A stretch of DNA of 64,000 nucleotides from Aplectana chamaeleonis. Taxonomy: Eukaryota; Nematoda; Chromadorea; Rhabditida; Cosmocercidae. The notes under the pieces are model-generated. The model had not been told where the DNA came from. It saw nothing but the letters and a program-made list of their open reading frames with translations, and made no database searches. Below are positions 10,892 through 24,509 of this stretch, in pieces. Every line of letters starts with the position of its first letter. Position 1 is the stretch's first letter. The position numbers were made by a program, and so were the translations under genes. The stretch covers positions 868,001 to 932,000 of the forward strand of contig JAPDOI010000145.1 of NCBI GenBank assembly GCA_029168955.1, written 5' to 3'.

Positions 10892-12392
10892 GCCAGTAGC
10901 AATCCCCCCGAAAGGTGGCAGCTACCGGCTGTCACTGCGTGGTGCCTGGGTCAATCACGTCTCGGCTATCAATATGGACGGGCCGGCATAGAAATGCACA
11001 GGCGGCGCTAAAGTTAATGACCATTGCAGTCAGTCACCGGGGAGCAGTGAGCGTTCTTTTGTGAGGTGGCTGACTGCAAGAAACGGGTGGTGACTTCGCT
11101 CCCCGGCGCAGAGGAAAGTGAAATAGCGCGCGGAGGGAAGAGGAGCTGGGTCGATACCGCGGTCATAGGGTCGAGCACGTCCAATGGTGCTGACTTTTTG
11201 GAGCAAGTGCGCTCCAAGAAAGGGCAGTGGAGCGCTGGCGATCCGACCAGTCCGCTGTCCACTTATCACCACAGCACAGCACGGCGGCCTATCTCGTTGT
11301 CTAGGTGGGCAAGGAAAAATTGCACCCGCCGGCTGGCGGCCATCCAGTTCCGCTGCCAGCTGATAGGAATGACAGGCAAAACGTTCGAAGGTTTTATTGA
11401 TGTTTCAATGATTCCTGGCGAAGTTTAGTGGGAGATTAACGTCAAATTGTACGTAGCTGACATGAATACGTCTCCTTTATAGATTTCACGTGCTTTAGTC
11501 CTATGCTAAGCCCAAGTTCCAATTCCTAAAAGTTGCTGTGGCCATATTCAACCATTTTCAGATTTTTTTCTAATAATCGCTCACCACAAATAAAGTCAGA
11601 TTTGCTTAGAAAGCCATCTAAGAAAGACGGCTGAAAAACGCTTTCGTTTTCCAGAAAATGCATGAAACTTACGTGATCCGCGTATAAATGCTGTATAATA
11701 GTTCATCTAAGTGCGGCTTTTATCTAAATTTCGTTTTCCTCTTTCCCTTCAAGTTCACTTCTTTCTATGTTGACTGGGAAGAGTGAAACAGAGTAAGGAT
11801 AAAAATAGTTCATAATTAAAAAAATCCTTTGAACATTCCGGTACATTGTGAAAAAAACACGAGGTTGGCTCCTCGACAACCATTTTACAAAGTATTGTGT
11901 ATCGTGGTCCAGTGGTAAGTGTTCATCCAACAGAAAATTTTTCAAAATCGTTTTTTGAATCTAACATTCTCTCGCTTTGATGATTTTAAAATGTTATAAA
12001 ATTCCGAAATCCCATCATCCAAGGTTGAAAACTTATTGAATCTGAAAGATAGACACATTTGCACGCTCCCGAAACCCATATTTACTACTGCTAGTTCGAT
12101 CAAAGTTACAATGAATACGAAGAACTGTGGAGGGAGTGTATTTAGGAAAACAGAAAGAGTCCCAAGCACATGAACACGTGGCCTAGTGGTCTAAGGCGCT
12201 GTGTTGGGCATCCGACTCGTAGGTTGGTGCTTTGCTGGTTCAAGTAGGTCGACTCGTGAGAGTTTTGCATTCAACGCTGCTCTTCGAGAATGATTCTCGT
12301 TCTAAGGTGGCAACTATAGGTGGCATCTAGGCGTCATTGACCTCAGGTTGGCTGCCTCTTTAAAGTCACCACATTGGGTGATTGCTACTGGC
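10892..12392. mobile_element. 1.5-kb insertion with terminal inverted repeats
   Basis: The ends carry a 13-bp inverted repeat, GCCAGTAGCAATC, and the host sequence CCTGG is present on both sides (10887-10891 and 12393-12397). Removing 10892-12392 and one CCTGG restores the reverse transcriptase frame GACCTGGAGTACGCC (DLEYA). The interior has no recognisable transposase; it contains a tRNA-like segment near 12177. The length of the target duplication is ambiguous (3-5 bp) because the end bases overlap it, so the superfamily is undecided. PIF/Harbinger-like is possible for 3 bp. Confidence 0.8.
12177..12252 (+). ncRNA. tRNA-like segment (pol III box-like motifs)
   Basis: TGGCCTAGTGG at 12179-12189 fits the A-box consensus, and GGTTCAAGT at 12237-12245 fits the first part of a B box at about the right spacing. 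I could not fold it into a full cloverleaf: no convincing acceptor stem and no clear anticodon. Possibilities are a tRNA pseudogene or the head of a tRNA-derived SINE carried inside the 1.5-kb insertion. It lies about 140 bp from that element's right end. Confidence 0.35.
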
Positions 12393-13318
12393 CCTGGAGT
12401 ACGCCGACGACGTGTTATTCGCTGAAAACAACGCAAAACTGCAAAGGATTCTGAACCTCGTTTCAAAGTATGCCTCAGCCTATGGACTTCGTCTTTGTCC
12501 CGACGAATGCAAGCAGATGTGGGTCTCTCAGAGGCCTTCAACGGGACTTTGTGTGGACGGACAACGTATCGAACTGGGTGGACGATTTCTGTTATTTGGG
12601 CTGTTTGCTGAAGAACGATGGTAGTTATGCAGCCGTATATTCGACAACGTTGTGCGAAAGCTACACCTGCATTTGATTCTCTAACCAAGTGTTTGTGGTC
12701 TACCACCATCGCGAGGGAAGTCAAGTTGCGCGTCTACCTATCCGCTATTCGCCCTATCATGATTTACGGATCGGCGACGTGGGCAGCACCGAAGAGCAGA
12801 TGGAAAGGTTGGATTGCACGGAGAGGAAGCTTTTTAGGCGTTTGCTTGGATATTTCTGGCCGAGTGTATGTTATAACGAAGACCTTTACAAGGAAATTGA
12901 CGCAGTACATCGACGCTTGACACGAGGGAGGTGCCAGCATCTCCTAACGTCATCTCAAGCAGCAATGGAAAGTCGACTTCGACTGCTCGAGCATATACTA
13001 AGAAGAACGCCGGATCGTCTCGTACAACACGCTTTAAGAATGCTTCCAAATCCTGTCTGGAAACGGCCACCTAGGCGTAGGCGAAATTCTGGACCGATGT
13101 GGTTAAAAAGGAATTGAAGTCACTCGGCATCGAAAGACAATTCAGGCGCGATGTTTCGTTTCGCAGCAAATGGAATAGTGACAGCTGGATGAAATGTGTT
13201 CAAATTGTGGCTGAAGACCGTGAAAAATGGACACGGCTGACTACTAGGACGGCACACTTCGGTGAAGATACGGAACGACAGCGTCAGGCGAAAGACAACC
13301 GATTAAGTAAGTAAGTCA
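12393..13318 (+). pseudogene. RTE LINE reverse transcriptase, YADD part and C-terminus
   Basis: Starts with LEYADDVLFAENNAKLQ, whose YADD holds two catalytic Asp residues, then YGLRLCPDECKQMW, and after frame changes RVYLSAIRPIM and RLDCTERKLFRRLLGYFWP. The last part reads RQFRRDVSFRSKWNSDSW and AEDREKWTRLTTRTAHFGED, then the TAAG tail. At least two frame shifts (near 12600 and 13110) separate these blocks. With the upstream fragments it makes one near-complete but inactive LINE ORF. Confidence 0.85.
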
Positions 13319-13322
13319 TATA

Positions 13323-15041
<1,719 letters not shown>

Positions 15042-15088
15042 GAGTCTGCGTTGGACACTCAAATCTGCAGAACTGTTTTTCTCTTTAA

Positions 15089-15574
15089 AGGCAGTGTTCA
15101 CGATGAAAATCGTTTTTCTGTTTGTCCGCCTATCTTGAAAACGGCCCATGCTGATTCCAATGGTGTTTCTGAAATCATACAGGACCTTCTGTGAACGCAG
15201 GTATGGTCCCTCAAAGATTGAGCAATGGAAACATGGTGGACGAGTTGTCCGAGGCTTGTTACTTCCGTCTTTTGCAGCCGATCTATGCGAGCTGACCTGA
15301 GTAAAGAGAGAAGCTGAGAATGAATGGAAGAACGGGGCTGAATAATTGGAAATCATCGTTCATCTCACGATCTCGAGCATTCATTTGTTCACGTCGGTGG
15401 GCGTGTGATGCGCTTTTGGGGTTTTCAGTGCGCTCGAAGTTGCAACTTCGGGCTCTTCTGGGGCTCTTCCTGGCTCGTTTTCATGCGTTCTTTCGACGTT
15501 AACGTTACAGAGTGTCCCTCCACTACCCAATCCTAGTGGAATTTCGAAAACTTTTTTCATCGTGAACACTGCCT
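15089..15574. mobile_element. TTAA-flanked non-autonomous element, family C, copy 1
   Basis: Both ends read AGGCAGTGTTCACGATGAA in inverted orientation, with TTAA at 15085-15088 and 15575-15578. Length 486 bp. No conserved open frame. The same ends occur at 51108-51953, and a lone degenerate end at about 24758-24782 (TTAGTGTTCACGATGAAT) marks another old copy. Confidence 0.88.
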
Positions 15575-15893
15575 TTAAGACTCCTAGCTATTCTCTGTTT
15601 CGGAGTGAATAATTTTCCGATTATCGCGTGCGTCTGCGCGCGTAAGCTGCGTTTCTTAGGCCCCAATTTTTCTCGCGGTCTCTTTCCTCGCTCCGTACAA
15701 GCGCGAGGAGGAACAGAGTTAATTTGGCTCCAAAACGGAAGATACATCTGCAGCTCAGAGAGCAACAAACTCCTGAGACAATTTTTTTCTCATATAGAAC
15801 GTATTCAATTTCTCGTTTCACCATAGTAATAATTTTTTAATGGTTATTGTTATTAATTGCTGGTTACGATTTACGGTGGTTTTACCGTAATTA

Positions 15894-16130
15894 CAGTTGA
15901 CCGCAATGTTAAAAGGACATGGTGCGGTTGCGGACTCGCACTAAAACTACGGTAGAATCTGGCACTTTGCCAGATTTCGTCATTGATCGGCGCCAAAGCT
16001 GATATTCTCGTGAGCAGAGAGACGATGGTTGGCGCCAATCGATGACGAAATCCGGCAAAGTGCCAGATTCTACCGTAATTTAGTGCTAGTCCGCAACCGC
16101 ACCATGTCCTTTTGACATTGCGGTCAACTG
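15894..16130. mobile_element. MITE with TA duplication (GTTGCGGACT type 1)
   Basis: A nearly full-length palindrome of 237 bp. The arms begin CAGTTGACCGCAATGT and share 'GGTGCGGTTGCGGACT' and 'AGAATCTGGCACTTTGCC'. It is flanked by TA (15892-15893 and 16131-16132), so probably moved by a Tc1/mariner transposase. A block of the arm (GG-C-TGGTG-GGTTGCGGACTC, then ACGGTAG) also occurs in the MITE at 25473-25773 although the outer ends differ. Confidence 0.85.
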
Positions 16131-16394
16131 TACGTTTTACGATTTACGGAAATTGAAAATTCATTTTCGCACACCCCTGCATTGGATGGACAAGCGGCGA
16201 GTTTGTGAAGAAGAACCCGATTCTGAAGCTCTACATATCCTATTTCGTTTGATTTTTGCGTTGTAGAAGAGCTTATGTCATAACCACATAAGAATATAAT
16301 AACAAGTAGGTTTATAAGTAAGTAATTGAGTGGGAACATCCCACTAGCTACAAAACCTTAGTTCGAAGATTTCCTTTGCTGACAAGGGAAACCG

Positions 16395-17150
16395 CTGTGC
16401 GTTGTGCGAGTTCAGCGAAATGAAGTAGGATCCTCTCGCTACAAGTAGTAGTAACTGTGAATATGCCTAGCCCAAACGTAGATCCCAAAAATTTATAACC
16501 TCAAAACTGCAAGTCACAGTGATGAGTTGGCGATCTACTCACCATAAGCTACTAATATCATTTTTGATTCCAATGACTCGAAAAACCCTCCTGCTCGAAG
16601 TTAGAGATAGAAAGAAAATTTCAAACTCTGGACCCTCGAAAATGGGGTTGAGCTACCCCTCAAAGGACTACAGAGGTTATAGAAAAATTATCGTCATTAC
16701 TCCGCCTAGGGGTGAGTTGGGGCGCTCAACACAAATTTGATATCCATTTCTTGATTTTCCGAACGATTACGGTAGGCCACGTTAGGTTCATTGCAAATGT
16801 AACCACCGTTACACGCTATAAAATTCCAGAAAGCTGAACATGGACATCGATGCAGTGTTCAGCTTCTCAAGTACCAAGATTTTCCAGCTATTTATCCTTG
16901 CTCATAACTAAGATTAGAACTCGTGAGACGTTGTCGATGGAGATCAATAAAGACGCTGAGCACGAATAAAAGGTCCGTTTCCATTTTCATGAACTAATAA
17001 TACCTCACACTGTGACCGACAATTATTTCAAGCTCATAGGTTTTTAGGATTTAGGTTTGGGCAGAGGAAGCTCAGTTGTGACTACTCGTGCCAAGTGTAT
17101 CCTCGCAAGGTATACTTCATTTTCTGCAACTCGCACAACGCTATAATGTT
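16395..17150. repeat. Diverged foldback repeat
   Basis: The segment 16395-16520 (GTTGTGCGAGTT, ATGAAGTA, CCCAAAC) is matched in inverted orientation by 17030-17150. The centre holds a second pair built on 'GAGTTGGGGCGCTCAACAC'-like sequence. Arms are too diverged to fix the ends. Similar fragments are at 80-240 and 24300-24480, so this is an old dispersed family. No coding capacity. Confidence 0.5.
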
Positions 17151-17329
17151 GTCCCTTGCGAGTCAAAACAACTGCACACGAAGTAAATAATTTTTAGAAC
17201 AATGCAATTTACCTGGATCCATTTTCAGGTTTTCGTAGACGAAGACTGATAGACAATTGATTTAACTACCGACTTCCGAACAGTACAAACTTAACTGGAT
17301 GTAGTTTCGATGGGTAAAGCCGAGATCGT

Positions 17330-17770
17330 ACTTCCATTGCGGCGATGCGCGAAAAGAAGCGGTATCGATCAATTGCGGCGATATTGCGCTTTGGAGGGAA
17401 TCGATTGTTTTCATAAGCACTAAGGATGTTCGTCGAGTTGAGTGGGATGGGATTGTCTACCAAGGATGGTTGACGCCTCTGTTTGAAACCACATTGCCGA
17501 AATTTTCAGCAACTATGCATATCGCCGCGATGTTATCACAACGTTGCCCAGTGGAGAGCGCCGCCGATGTCATCGCGGCGATGTGCATATTTGCTCAATA
17601 TTTCCGTAGTTGAAAACGTAGATTTCAACCGACCTCGGATGATTATGTATATCATCCCATCTATATAACTCAACAAGATGCTGTTTCGCTCGTCAAAACA
17701 ACCGATTTCCTCAAAGGCGCAGTATCGCAACGATTAATCGATACTGCATTTTCTCCCACATCGCCGCGAC
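17330..17770. repeat. Degenerate ATCGCCGCGA-rich array
   Basis: Variants of TCGCCGCGATG/CATCGCGGCGA recur in both orientations at about 17337, 17373, 17521, 17564, 17573 and 17761, with ATCGATTAATCG-type spacers. It is reminiscent of the CGCGG-rich arrays at 23160-23300 and 28190-28630. I could not define its ends. Confidence 0.45.
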
Positions 17771-17774
17771 GCTA

Positions 17775-19220
17775 GTATGATTCCGGCCCGATGTAAAAAG
17801 GTAGTCGCGTCATGAACGGTTCACTGTTGGGCTCTACAACTCTTTGCCATGTGGCGTCAGAAGGATTCACTCGTCGCCATGTAGCTCTAGGGCATCATAT
17901 CCAGATTGGGTAATGTACCGCTAGATTGCCCCGTTCGTAGGCTTCGACCAGAATGCGTACGGCGGCGCTTTCTCGCTTATTAGCACCCGTTTTAACACTT
18001 ACGAGACCGCCTGCTCCACGGCGAATTTCCACAGCCGACCGGTGCGCTCCACGGCTAATCATTTCCGTGGGTGACATGTGTGGACACTAGGTCCGCTGGG
18101 AACCGTTTCGATTGGAGCAGGCCATCTTACATGGTACACATCCATTGTTTCTTTCTCATTCCACCCTCGGACACAATGGGAGAAATGCCATGATGGAGCC
18201 ACAATCATTCACTTTCTTACGGACGTGGTGAATTTTAAATTGGGAAGTTATTTAAACTTTACACGCGCAAAGTGCTTTGAAACACAACTTCTCGCAAATT
18301 TTCGGGCGTGTTAGCCCCGAATCCAACGTTTTCCTCTTGACTTCTGAAATTTTCTGTAGGTGACAGCAGATGGTTAGGACTATACCGTGCGAAACCAACC
18401 TAAAATATTAGAAATTTCAGAAATGGACGGACTACGGATACATGGTTCTGATGAACCTCATAGCGAATTTTCGACGGACTCAGAGACTTTGACCTGGGAA
18501 GTTGTCTGTTGTAAACGACGAAAATTCCATGAGAATTTTGGAAATGAGAGTCAGATTTGGGATCGATACCCCAGCCCCACCTAAATGACCACCTGAACGA
18601 AGTTACAACAAAACCTGAGACGTTTACCAACACATAACAAACGTCAAACGATAGCGATTCTAATGAAAACTGTAGGATTAACACCATTCATTGTTTAGAA
18701 CCTGCAAATATACCCCGTAGCGAAGGTTCAGCAAATTTTGGAGCACTGAACCAACGGCAGGCTTTCAGCACCATCCCGCCAAGTTACCCTCCAAACGGAA
18801 ATCTCAAATAATGTTGATCATTGGCTAGATTACCGCGGTAATTTCATTGAAAATTGAAAAATAAACAACAGATTCTCGCGTAGAAAATTGGACCCCTCGG
18901 GTTCAAGGCAGCAAACTTTCAAACGTTGACCTACTATAGTTATCTCGATTAGTTGGAGCTCTGCTTCTCGAAAACCATTTAGACGACACCAGTTTTGTGA
19001 TTAGCATCAATCATATCCGTCTCACCAAAGTTTGGGAGAAATTCTTTTCGAACAAAGAAGCTCGAAAATTCGAAAAATGTCATTCCCGAAGATGCTGGTA
19101 AAATAAGTAGGAAACCTCAAATTGCTTGACCACTGTGCATGTAAATAGGTTACATTATAAAGAACCTAATGGTATTCAATAAAGACCCCATCTCCCGGAA
19201 CTTCAAAAAATATTGGATGT
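17775..19220. other. No gene recognised
   Basis: No coding frame with motifs, no RNA gene and no strong repeat was found. A mildly GC-richer block at 17930-18080 does not translate into anything recognisable on either strand. Confidence 0.4.
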
Positions 19221-19227
19221 TGTATGC

Positions 19228-19301
19228 CGTGGGTGCGCAGTGTGGACACGCGGTCCGAGAGACAAAACAGCCGTGGGTGCGCAGTGTGGACACGCGGTCC
19301 T
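19228..19301. repeat. 31-bp direct repeat, two copies
   Basis: The same 31 bases (beginning GCCGTGGGTGCGCAGTGTGG and ending ACACGCGGTCC) occur at 19228-19258 and 19271-19301, separated by 12 bases. A fresh local duplication or a remnant of a longer array. Confidence 0.8.
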
Positions 19302-19377
19302 TTAAGTGTTAAGAACTCGTTTCAATCACAATATGGTTCAAGTATGAAAAGTTATTTGAGACACAGGTATAGGTTAC

Positions 19378-19745
19378 ACTACCGCTCGTAGGATTTCGTC
19401 AAAAAGCGGGCGAGGTCGGATTTCTCTTTAGCCTCTGTTGGGGTTAATCATAGAAGTTTCGCAGTCAATCAGCTCTCAATGTACGGTAGACACAGGGAAA
19501 CGCATACAGAGACGGTAGCGCCCATGAGCCACGGTACCGTAATTACAAATCTGGCTGATTGCGAAAATTCTATAGTTCTCAATGTAACCACCACAGCCCT
19601 CAACGCCAGGATCATGAACATCACCCTAGATTCGCTCAAAGTTGAGTTTGGAGCGAGTTATACAAAAAAGACGATAAAGACGCGAAAACCCGACCTCGCT
19701 CGCTTTCTGACCAAATCCTACGGGCGGTATTGTAGTTCGCAGCAC
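19378..19745. mobile_element. Foldback repeat, family E, copy 1
   Basis: The ends are inverted copies: 'CGTAGGATTTCGTCA' with 'GCGGGCGAGGTCGG' on the left, and the inverted 'CCGACCTCGCTCGC' with TGACCAAATCCTACGGGC on the right. The inner part (about 19480-19740) is collinear with 28755-29036, including TGAGTTTGRAGCGRGT and the CTGATTGC block. Further fragments are at about 21200-21310 and 24700-24745. No coding signal. Confidence 0.6.
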
Positions 19746-19749
19746 CAGA

Positions 19750-20690
19750 AAGTGTGGTGCGCACAAAGCGCGCACCAGATTTGGTTTTGAATCGGCCACG
19801 CGCGCAACCCTTTTTTCGAAATCTCAGTTCAGAGTGAACGTGGAAATTAGAGCTGAATTGCATTGAAAAGAGCGCAAAAAGTTGGTATTCGTACCCAAAA
19901 ATGGTTTAGAATGGTTCACTGGTTTTCGAGTAAAAATTGAAAGACCGCGCGTTTTTGTTTTTATCTCCTTTTTTCAGACGGCGTACACGATCTTGTTGAG
20001 CTAGGGGGCAATTTTTGGACAGGAGGCTGGAAGTGGATGCAGGTCGCTCCTATTCCAATTTGAACGTGATACCTTAACTCTGAAGGGTACCTAAAAATCG
20101 TGGGTTTATATAATAAATTAGCTGTGGAGCACGAAAACAGCTTTTTTCTGCTATGGCTGTGGAGACCGGGGTTTGTTGGTGAATCTGCAGTTAATCAACA
20201 CAGGTCGTCGGAGATGAGTACTGAACTTGTCCGAATCCGTACTCTTGGCACGTCATCGATCGATAATCAATACTATCGATTCTCGCGCTTTTTGCACAAA
20301 AATCCGGCTTGAAGTGGTGATTGCTGGTGGGATTGGTTTTCTTGGTTGAAGAATTTCGCTCATCAGTCATTATCGATAAATACCAATCAATAATTTTGAT
20401 TTTTCGCCTGTTGCACGAAATGCCGCAATAATTTTCGATTATTGATGGCTCTAAGTCACTTGTTTGGGAAATTCTTCTCTTCATGCGAAATCGAATATTA
20501 ATGATCAATAACATCGGTTTTTATCACATGTTGGACAAAATGCGGCGAAGAGTACTAATTTTTGTGGTTTTGAGTTATAAGTTTCAAAAATTGTACTCAT
20601 ACGGCAATATGGTCTGTTAGATGTTTCATCATTCCGAAATGGAAATCTTTGAGCAAAATTGAAGTCAGAAAGGGAACCTTCGGAAAAATA
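19750..20690. other. No gene recognised
   Basis: AT-rich sequence without recognisable coding motifs. Around 20255-20530 there are several ATCGAT/ATAATCAAT-type motifs in both orientations, but no regular array. Confidence 0.35.
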
Positions 20691-20696
20691 TGGGAA

Positions 20697-21182
20697 ATTT
20701 CTGAAAATTAAGCTCCCTGGCAAAAGTAACGGTTTGGTTATGGTCAAAAAAAGTTTCAAAAATGTCTTGAAACATTTTTAATAAATGATTTGGCGTAAAA
20801 TAGCCTGTAGTAATAAAAAAGTTAGGAAATGAAGTGAAATAGCCAAAAATACGATTTGGTGATCGATCATTTCTCATGCTTCTCCGTTAAACTCATCAAA
20901 ACGAAATCAAGCGCGATATTAATTGGAGCATCACCTAGCTTGACCTATGCTGATTCCCTTATTACAGCTTTCAAAAATGGCTAAAAGTTTCCGTTGCGAG
21001 CTTGATTTCGTTTTGATGAGTTTAACGGGGAAGATTGTGAAATGATCGACCACCAAATCGTATTTTTGGTTATTTCACTTCATTTCCTAACTTTTTTATT
21101 ACTACAGGATATTTTACGCCAAATCATTTTTTACCGTTACCTAATCGTTACTTTGCCAGGAAGCTAAATTTTCAGAAATCTG
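20697..21182. mobile_element. Foldback element with about 220-bp arms
   Basis: The arms 20697-20925 and 20992-21182 are inverted copies: TTTCTGAAAATT at the ends, ATGATTTGGCGTAAAATA, TAAAAAAGTTAGGAAATGAA and 'CATCAAAACGAAATCAAGC' near the loop. The left arm carries a roughly 35-base extra segment (about 20745-20782) missing from the right arm. The arms are still about 90 percent alike by eye, so the element is not very old. No coding capacity. Confidence 0.8.
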
Positions 21183-21189
21183 AATCTGC

Positions 21190-22420
21190 TTTTGGATTCC
21201 AGAGAAAGTGAGTTTGAAGCCACTTAACAAAAAAGGCGCAAGAAATGCGAGAAAGCGTAGCCGCATGAGTTCTGACCAAAACATGCGCATTGTAGTCACT
21301 TTGTAGAGTCAAAATGTGAAAACGGGTACAGTTTATCGCAATGAAAAATGGCGGTTGCGCGGTTGCATAGTTCATGCGTATCATTGTTGGTACGTGAAGG
21401 GAAAACCATTTTTGTAACATTCTCGATGCGTTTTTTTCCCGGAACTCTTCAAAACTTCGCTGCAGTTATAACAGGCGCTGCCGATTATGGTGGCGGTTCG
21501 CAGGAGCGCACCTGAACCGTCAACTTAAAAAAATGGGGAAGAAAGGATTGGAAACAATGAAAACGGTGCTTTTACCTCACACAGATCATTAGTATTTTTA
21601 ATGCCTTTACTGAAGATACAAACCATAATAACACAGAATATTGGAAGAAACAAAGAAAACAATAAATTCACAAAAAGCATCAACTGTTCCCCCTAATTGG
21701 TTAATAGCAATTTTGGTACCGATTCAGACATGGTTATACTTCATATAGCTCCAAAACCATGTCTGCTTAAGCGCTCCGAACAAAATGACCATTTCGGAGA
21801 GAGCCTGTTCGACAAAGATTTCCAAGCTGAATCCACTGGCTGCAAAAAGTTAAAGATGTCGGTGTGACACGTGAAGAAGTCACTAATCCTATCGGATCCA
21901 GGAATATATTCACTGTCTCCCATGAATGAGCGCAATAAAATTTCAAGGCGATTGAACTCGGCTATCATGGATGTTCTGAAGTTTTTTGAAATGTGGGCCT
22001 ACTGACGCAAAAAGCTGTTTTTAGCATCGGATATTGTCGCTTCTTCTACGGTTCCTTCCCATCTCATCTTGTGAACAAAGAATAAACCTTAGACTAACTT
22101 ATACAACTTACAGTTAGAGACGACGGCGCTAAGTGTTTTCAAAGAGTATGGAGAAAAATGAGTTTAGAATCATTCAGGTTTGAGGAGCCTTCCTAAGAGC
22201 AATATCGGGAGTCACGGAATGACGATTCTAAAATGCTGTGCGTACTAGGTGTTTTTCTAGAGAAAGCAAATGCTTGTGTGGGAATATAGAATGACATCGC
22301 ATTCGACTCGATAGTGAGTGAAATGAAACCAGAGAAAAAAATAAAAAAGCACTCCAATCGACTTCAAATGGAAGGACTTAAAGTGAGCAACATGGAGTAG
22401 TAGGAGTCTCATACCACTAG
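21190..22420. other. No gene recognised
   Basis: Contains a family E fragment (about 21200-21310, 'GAGTTTGAAGC' and 'TTCTGACCAAA') and otherwise unremarkable AT-rich DNA. No coding motifs on either strand. Confidence 0.4.
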
Positions 22421-22425
22421 CAGTA

Positions 22426-24013
22426 CTCAGGTGAAACTAATTGTCCTGAATTCGTCGAAAACTTGTCCTGAATAGGTCGAGAATCCAAAAGTTGTTCCGA
22501 ATTGAGGGAGAAGTTGTCGAGAATTCGCGAAAACCGTGTTTTTGTCGAGAAATGCTGCAGAAATGCTGCAGAATTCAGGACATTTTCTCGCCAGCTAGGG
22601 AATTGGTTCCGATTTCGTCGCAAATTTTTGGAAAATTCTGGACGGCTGCTCTAGAAATTCAAACTTCCTAAACTCAACGGAATTCTCGACTATTTCTCGA
22701 CAGTTTTTCAATCTTTGACAATTTTCCGACCAGTTTTGCATGTCGTCAACAAGCAGCTGCGCTTCAAAGATAAAATATGTGCACAGCTCAAGCAGGGCTG
22801 TGTTGAACGCTGAGCTGGGAATCGGGAAAAGGGTTGAAAAGTACTCGAACAGGAGTGTGCAGGAAAGAATCGAAGCTGTATGAGACGTTGCTTTCGGCGT
22901 GCATGACAACCTGTACGAAGTGCGCAGGACATTGGGCACGAACATGCACGAAATGCGCAGGACATTGTGCAGTGCGGGTACGGACTTGCGCGAAGGGCGC
23001 AGTACATAATGCAGTGCACGCAGGGATCTGCACAAAGTGAGCCGAATATGCGGGAAGTACCTCACATTTGAGTGATTTTTACGGCGAAAATCTCGTTTTA
23101 CCACACTACAATGTATCGCTGTTGACTCAGGTTTGCTAACGCATCCTCGAGGAGTCGGAACGGATCTAATGCGGAACTGCTGCGGTACTATCGCGGCAAT
23201 GTCGCGGCGTTGTCGAGGCCCAAAACACTTCAGAATCGTCCTGGCACAGTGACGATCGCGAATCCGCCATGGTATTGTCGCGGCACAGTCGAGAGTAGCG
23301 GCATTCTGGCAGCATGTCCTCCTAGAGGACTCAGTACATTGTTTGCAAGGCTCCAGTAGCCCTGCGCGATTCGTCAAATAAATAGCAGGAATTCGGTAGG
23401 AAGTTGGACAGGACATGAGCAGGAGTGAGCAGGACATCGTGCAGAGCAAGCAACCACCAGCGCACCTTCCGCCTGAGACCAAGACACAGAAGTTGCAGTC
23501 TTCCATTATACAGATGAGCTCAGCCAGAACTGGTTGTGGAGAACATGTAGAGAACTTGTTGAGAATTCAGTTCTTTTCTGGTATCATTATCATGCTCAGG
23601 GTAAACAAACCGAACGGTATAAAAGGCGCTTCATCTCACTGAATGCTCACTCGGCATTTCGAGGCCGATCCTGAGTGGTGACTTCAAGTCTTCTCAAAGG
23701 ATCACTCAGAAGCCGAAGAATAAATTTTGGTCGCTGAGGTGATGGGCTCCTCGGCTGCCGACGGCAGCTAGGATGACCTCCCTATAGCGGTTCCGGGTAC
23801 GGACTGAGCTCCATTACTGATACCAAAAACAGGAAAAAGTTGTCGAGAATTCAGCGAGAGATCTCCTGAATTGGCTGAAAATTCTGGAGAAAACGGTAAG
23901 AAGTTTTCGAGAATTCATCGAGAATTCTCCAGAATCAGTCGAGAAATTGTTCTGGATTTGTGCGAATTCAGGACAAATACTCATCGTATTCAGGACAACT
24001 AGTCTTAACTGAG
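22426..24013. mobile_element. Array-ended foldback element, CTCAG family, copy 1
   Basis: Left end CTCAGGTGAAACTAATTGTC; the right end is the inverse of CTCAGTTAAGACTAGTTGTC. TA flanks both sides (22424-22425 and 24014-24015). Behind each end lies an array of degenerate GTTGTCGAGAATTC-type repeats (22435-22735 and, inverted, 23820-24005). The 1,588-bp element has no recognisable transposase. The interior holds two other degenerate arrays, GCGCAGGACATTG-like at about 22915-23030 and ACTATCGCGG-like at about 23170-23290. Homologous ends occur at 25057-27029. Confidence 0.78.
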
Positions 24014-24015
24014 TA

Positions 24016-24505
24016 GAGACTGTGAGTGACACGTTCCCAAACCTAGAGCTCAACAAATTATAAGTTCGAAACGATTGAATGGACCCTAGTTACTCAGAAT
24101 TTTTCTATTCACCTGCCCGAAATTCACAACAGAGTTTTCGGGGGTGTGGGGATGAACACACACGTTGGGTAAGTTTTTGACTTTTCGAAGGACCGCAGAT
24201 TAGCTTGGATACAGTTCTACCACAACCTAAACTAGTCTTCGTCAAGACCCGAAATTAACCTGATAGACGCTTGGAGAATCCCAAATGACTCCCTTGGACG
24301 AGGTTTGAGCGGAGAAAATTTCAGTTCTTGAGGGTTCATTCACCGCTTGGAGATTACAGCTTTCTTAAGCCTTGGTTTGGGGGATAGTCGTTTGCAGCTT
24401 CATTATGTGATCGTAACGTGATACTCCTCGCCAGGTACTTCTTTTCGCTCACTCACTTCGAACAACGCCAAAATGGCACCACTTGATGATGCTCGTCCTT
24501 TGTGT
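24016..24505. other. No gene recognised; old repeat fragment
   Basis: About 24300-24480 weakly matches 17030-17140 (motifs AAGCCTTGGTTTGGG and CACTTCGAACAACGCCA). No coding region is supported. Confidence 0.35.
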
Positions 24506-24509
24506 ACCC

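Larger units (their letters stand above)
8690..13318 (+). mobile_element. RTE-type LINE, decayed, split by a 1.5-kb insertion
   Basis: A non-LTR retrotransposon with an AP-type endonuclease (8.88-9.57 kb), a reverse transcriptase (9.84-12.9 kb) and a C-terminal region (12.6-13.3 kb). It ends in GATTAAGTAAGTAAG at about 13303-13317, a short TAAG-type tail as expected for RTE elements. The single long ORF of this family (about 1,000 residues) is broken by several stops and frame changes and interrupted at 10892-12392. The protein style matches the abundant endonuclease-reverse transcriptases of hookworm genomes, which is the main basis for the host inference. The 5' limit is uncertain: coding-like sequence is detectable from about 8690. 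Confidence 0.85.

Noticed and set aside
22595..23506. 303-codon minus-strand frame with many Cys and Arg
   Set aside because: It covers the degenerate arrays inside the CTCAG foldback element. The repeated CxMSCALR-type peptides follow the repeat units.
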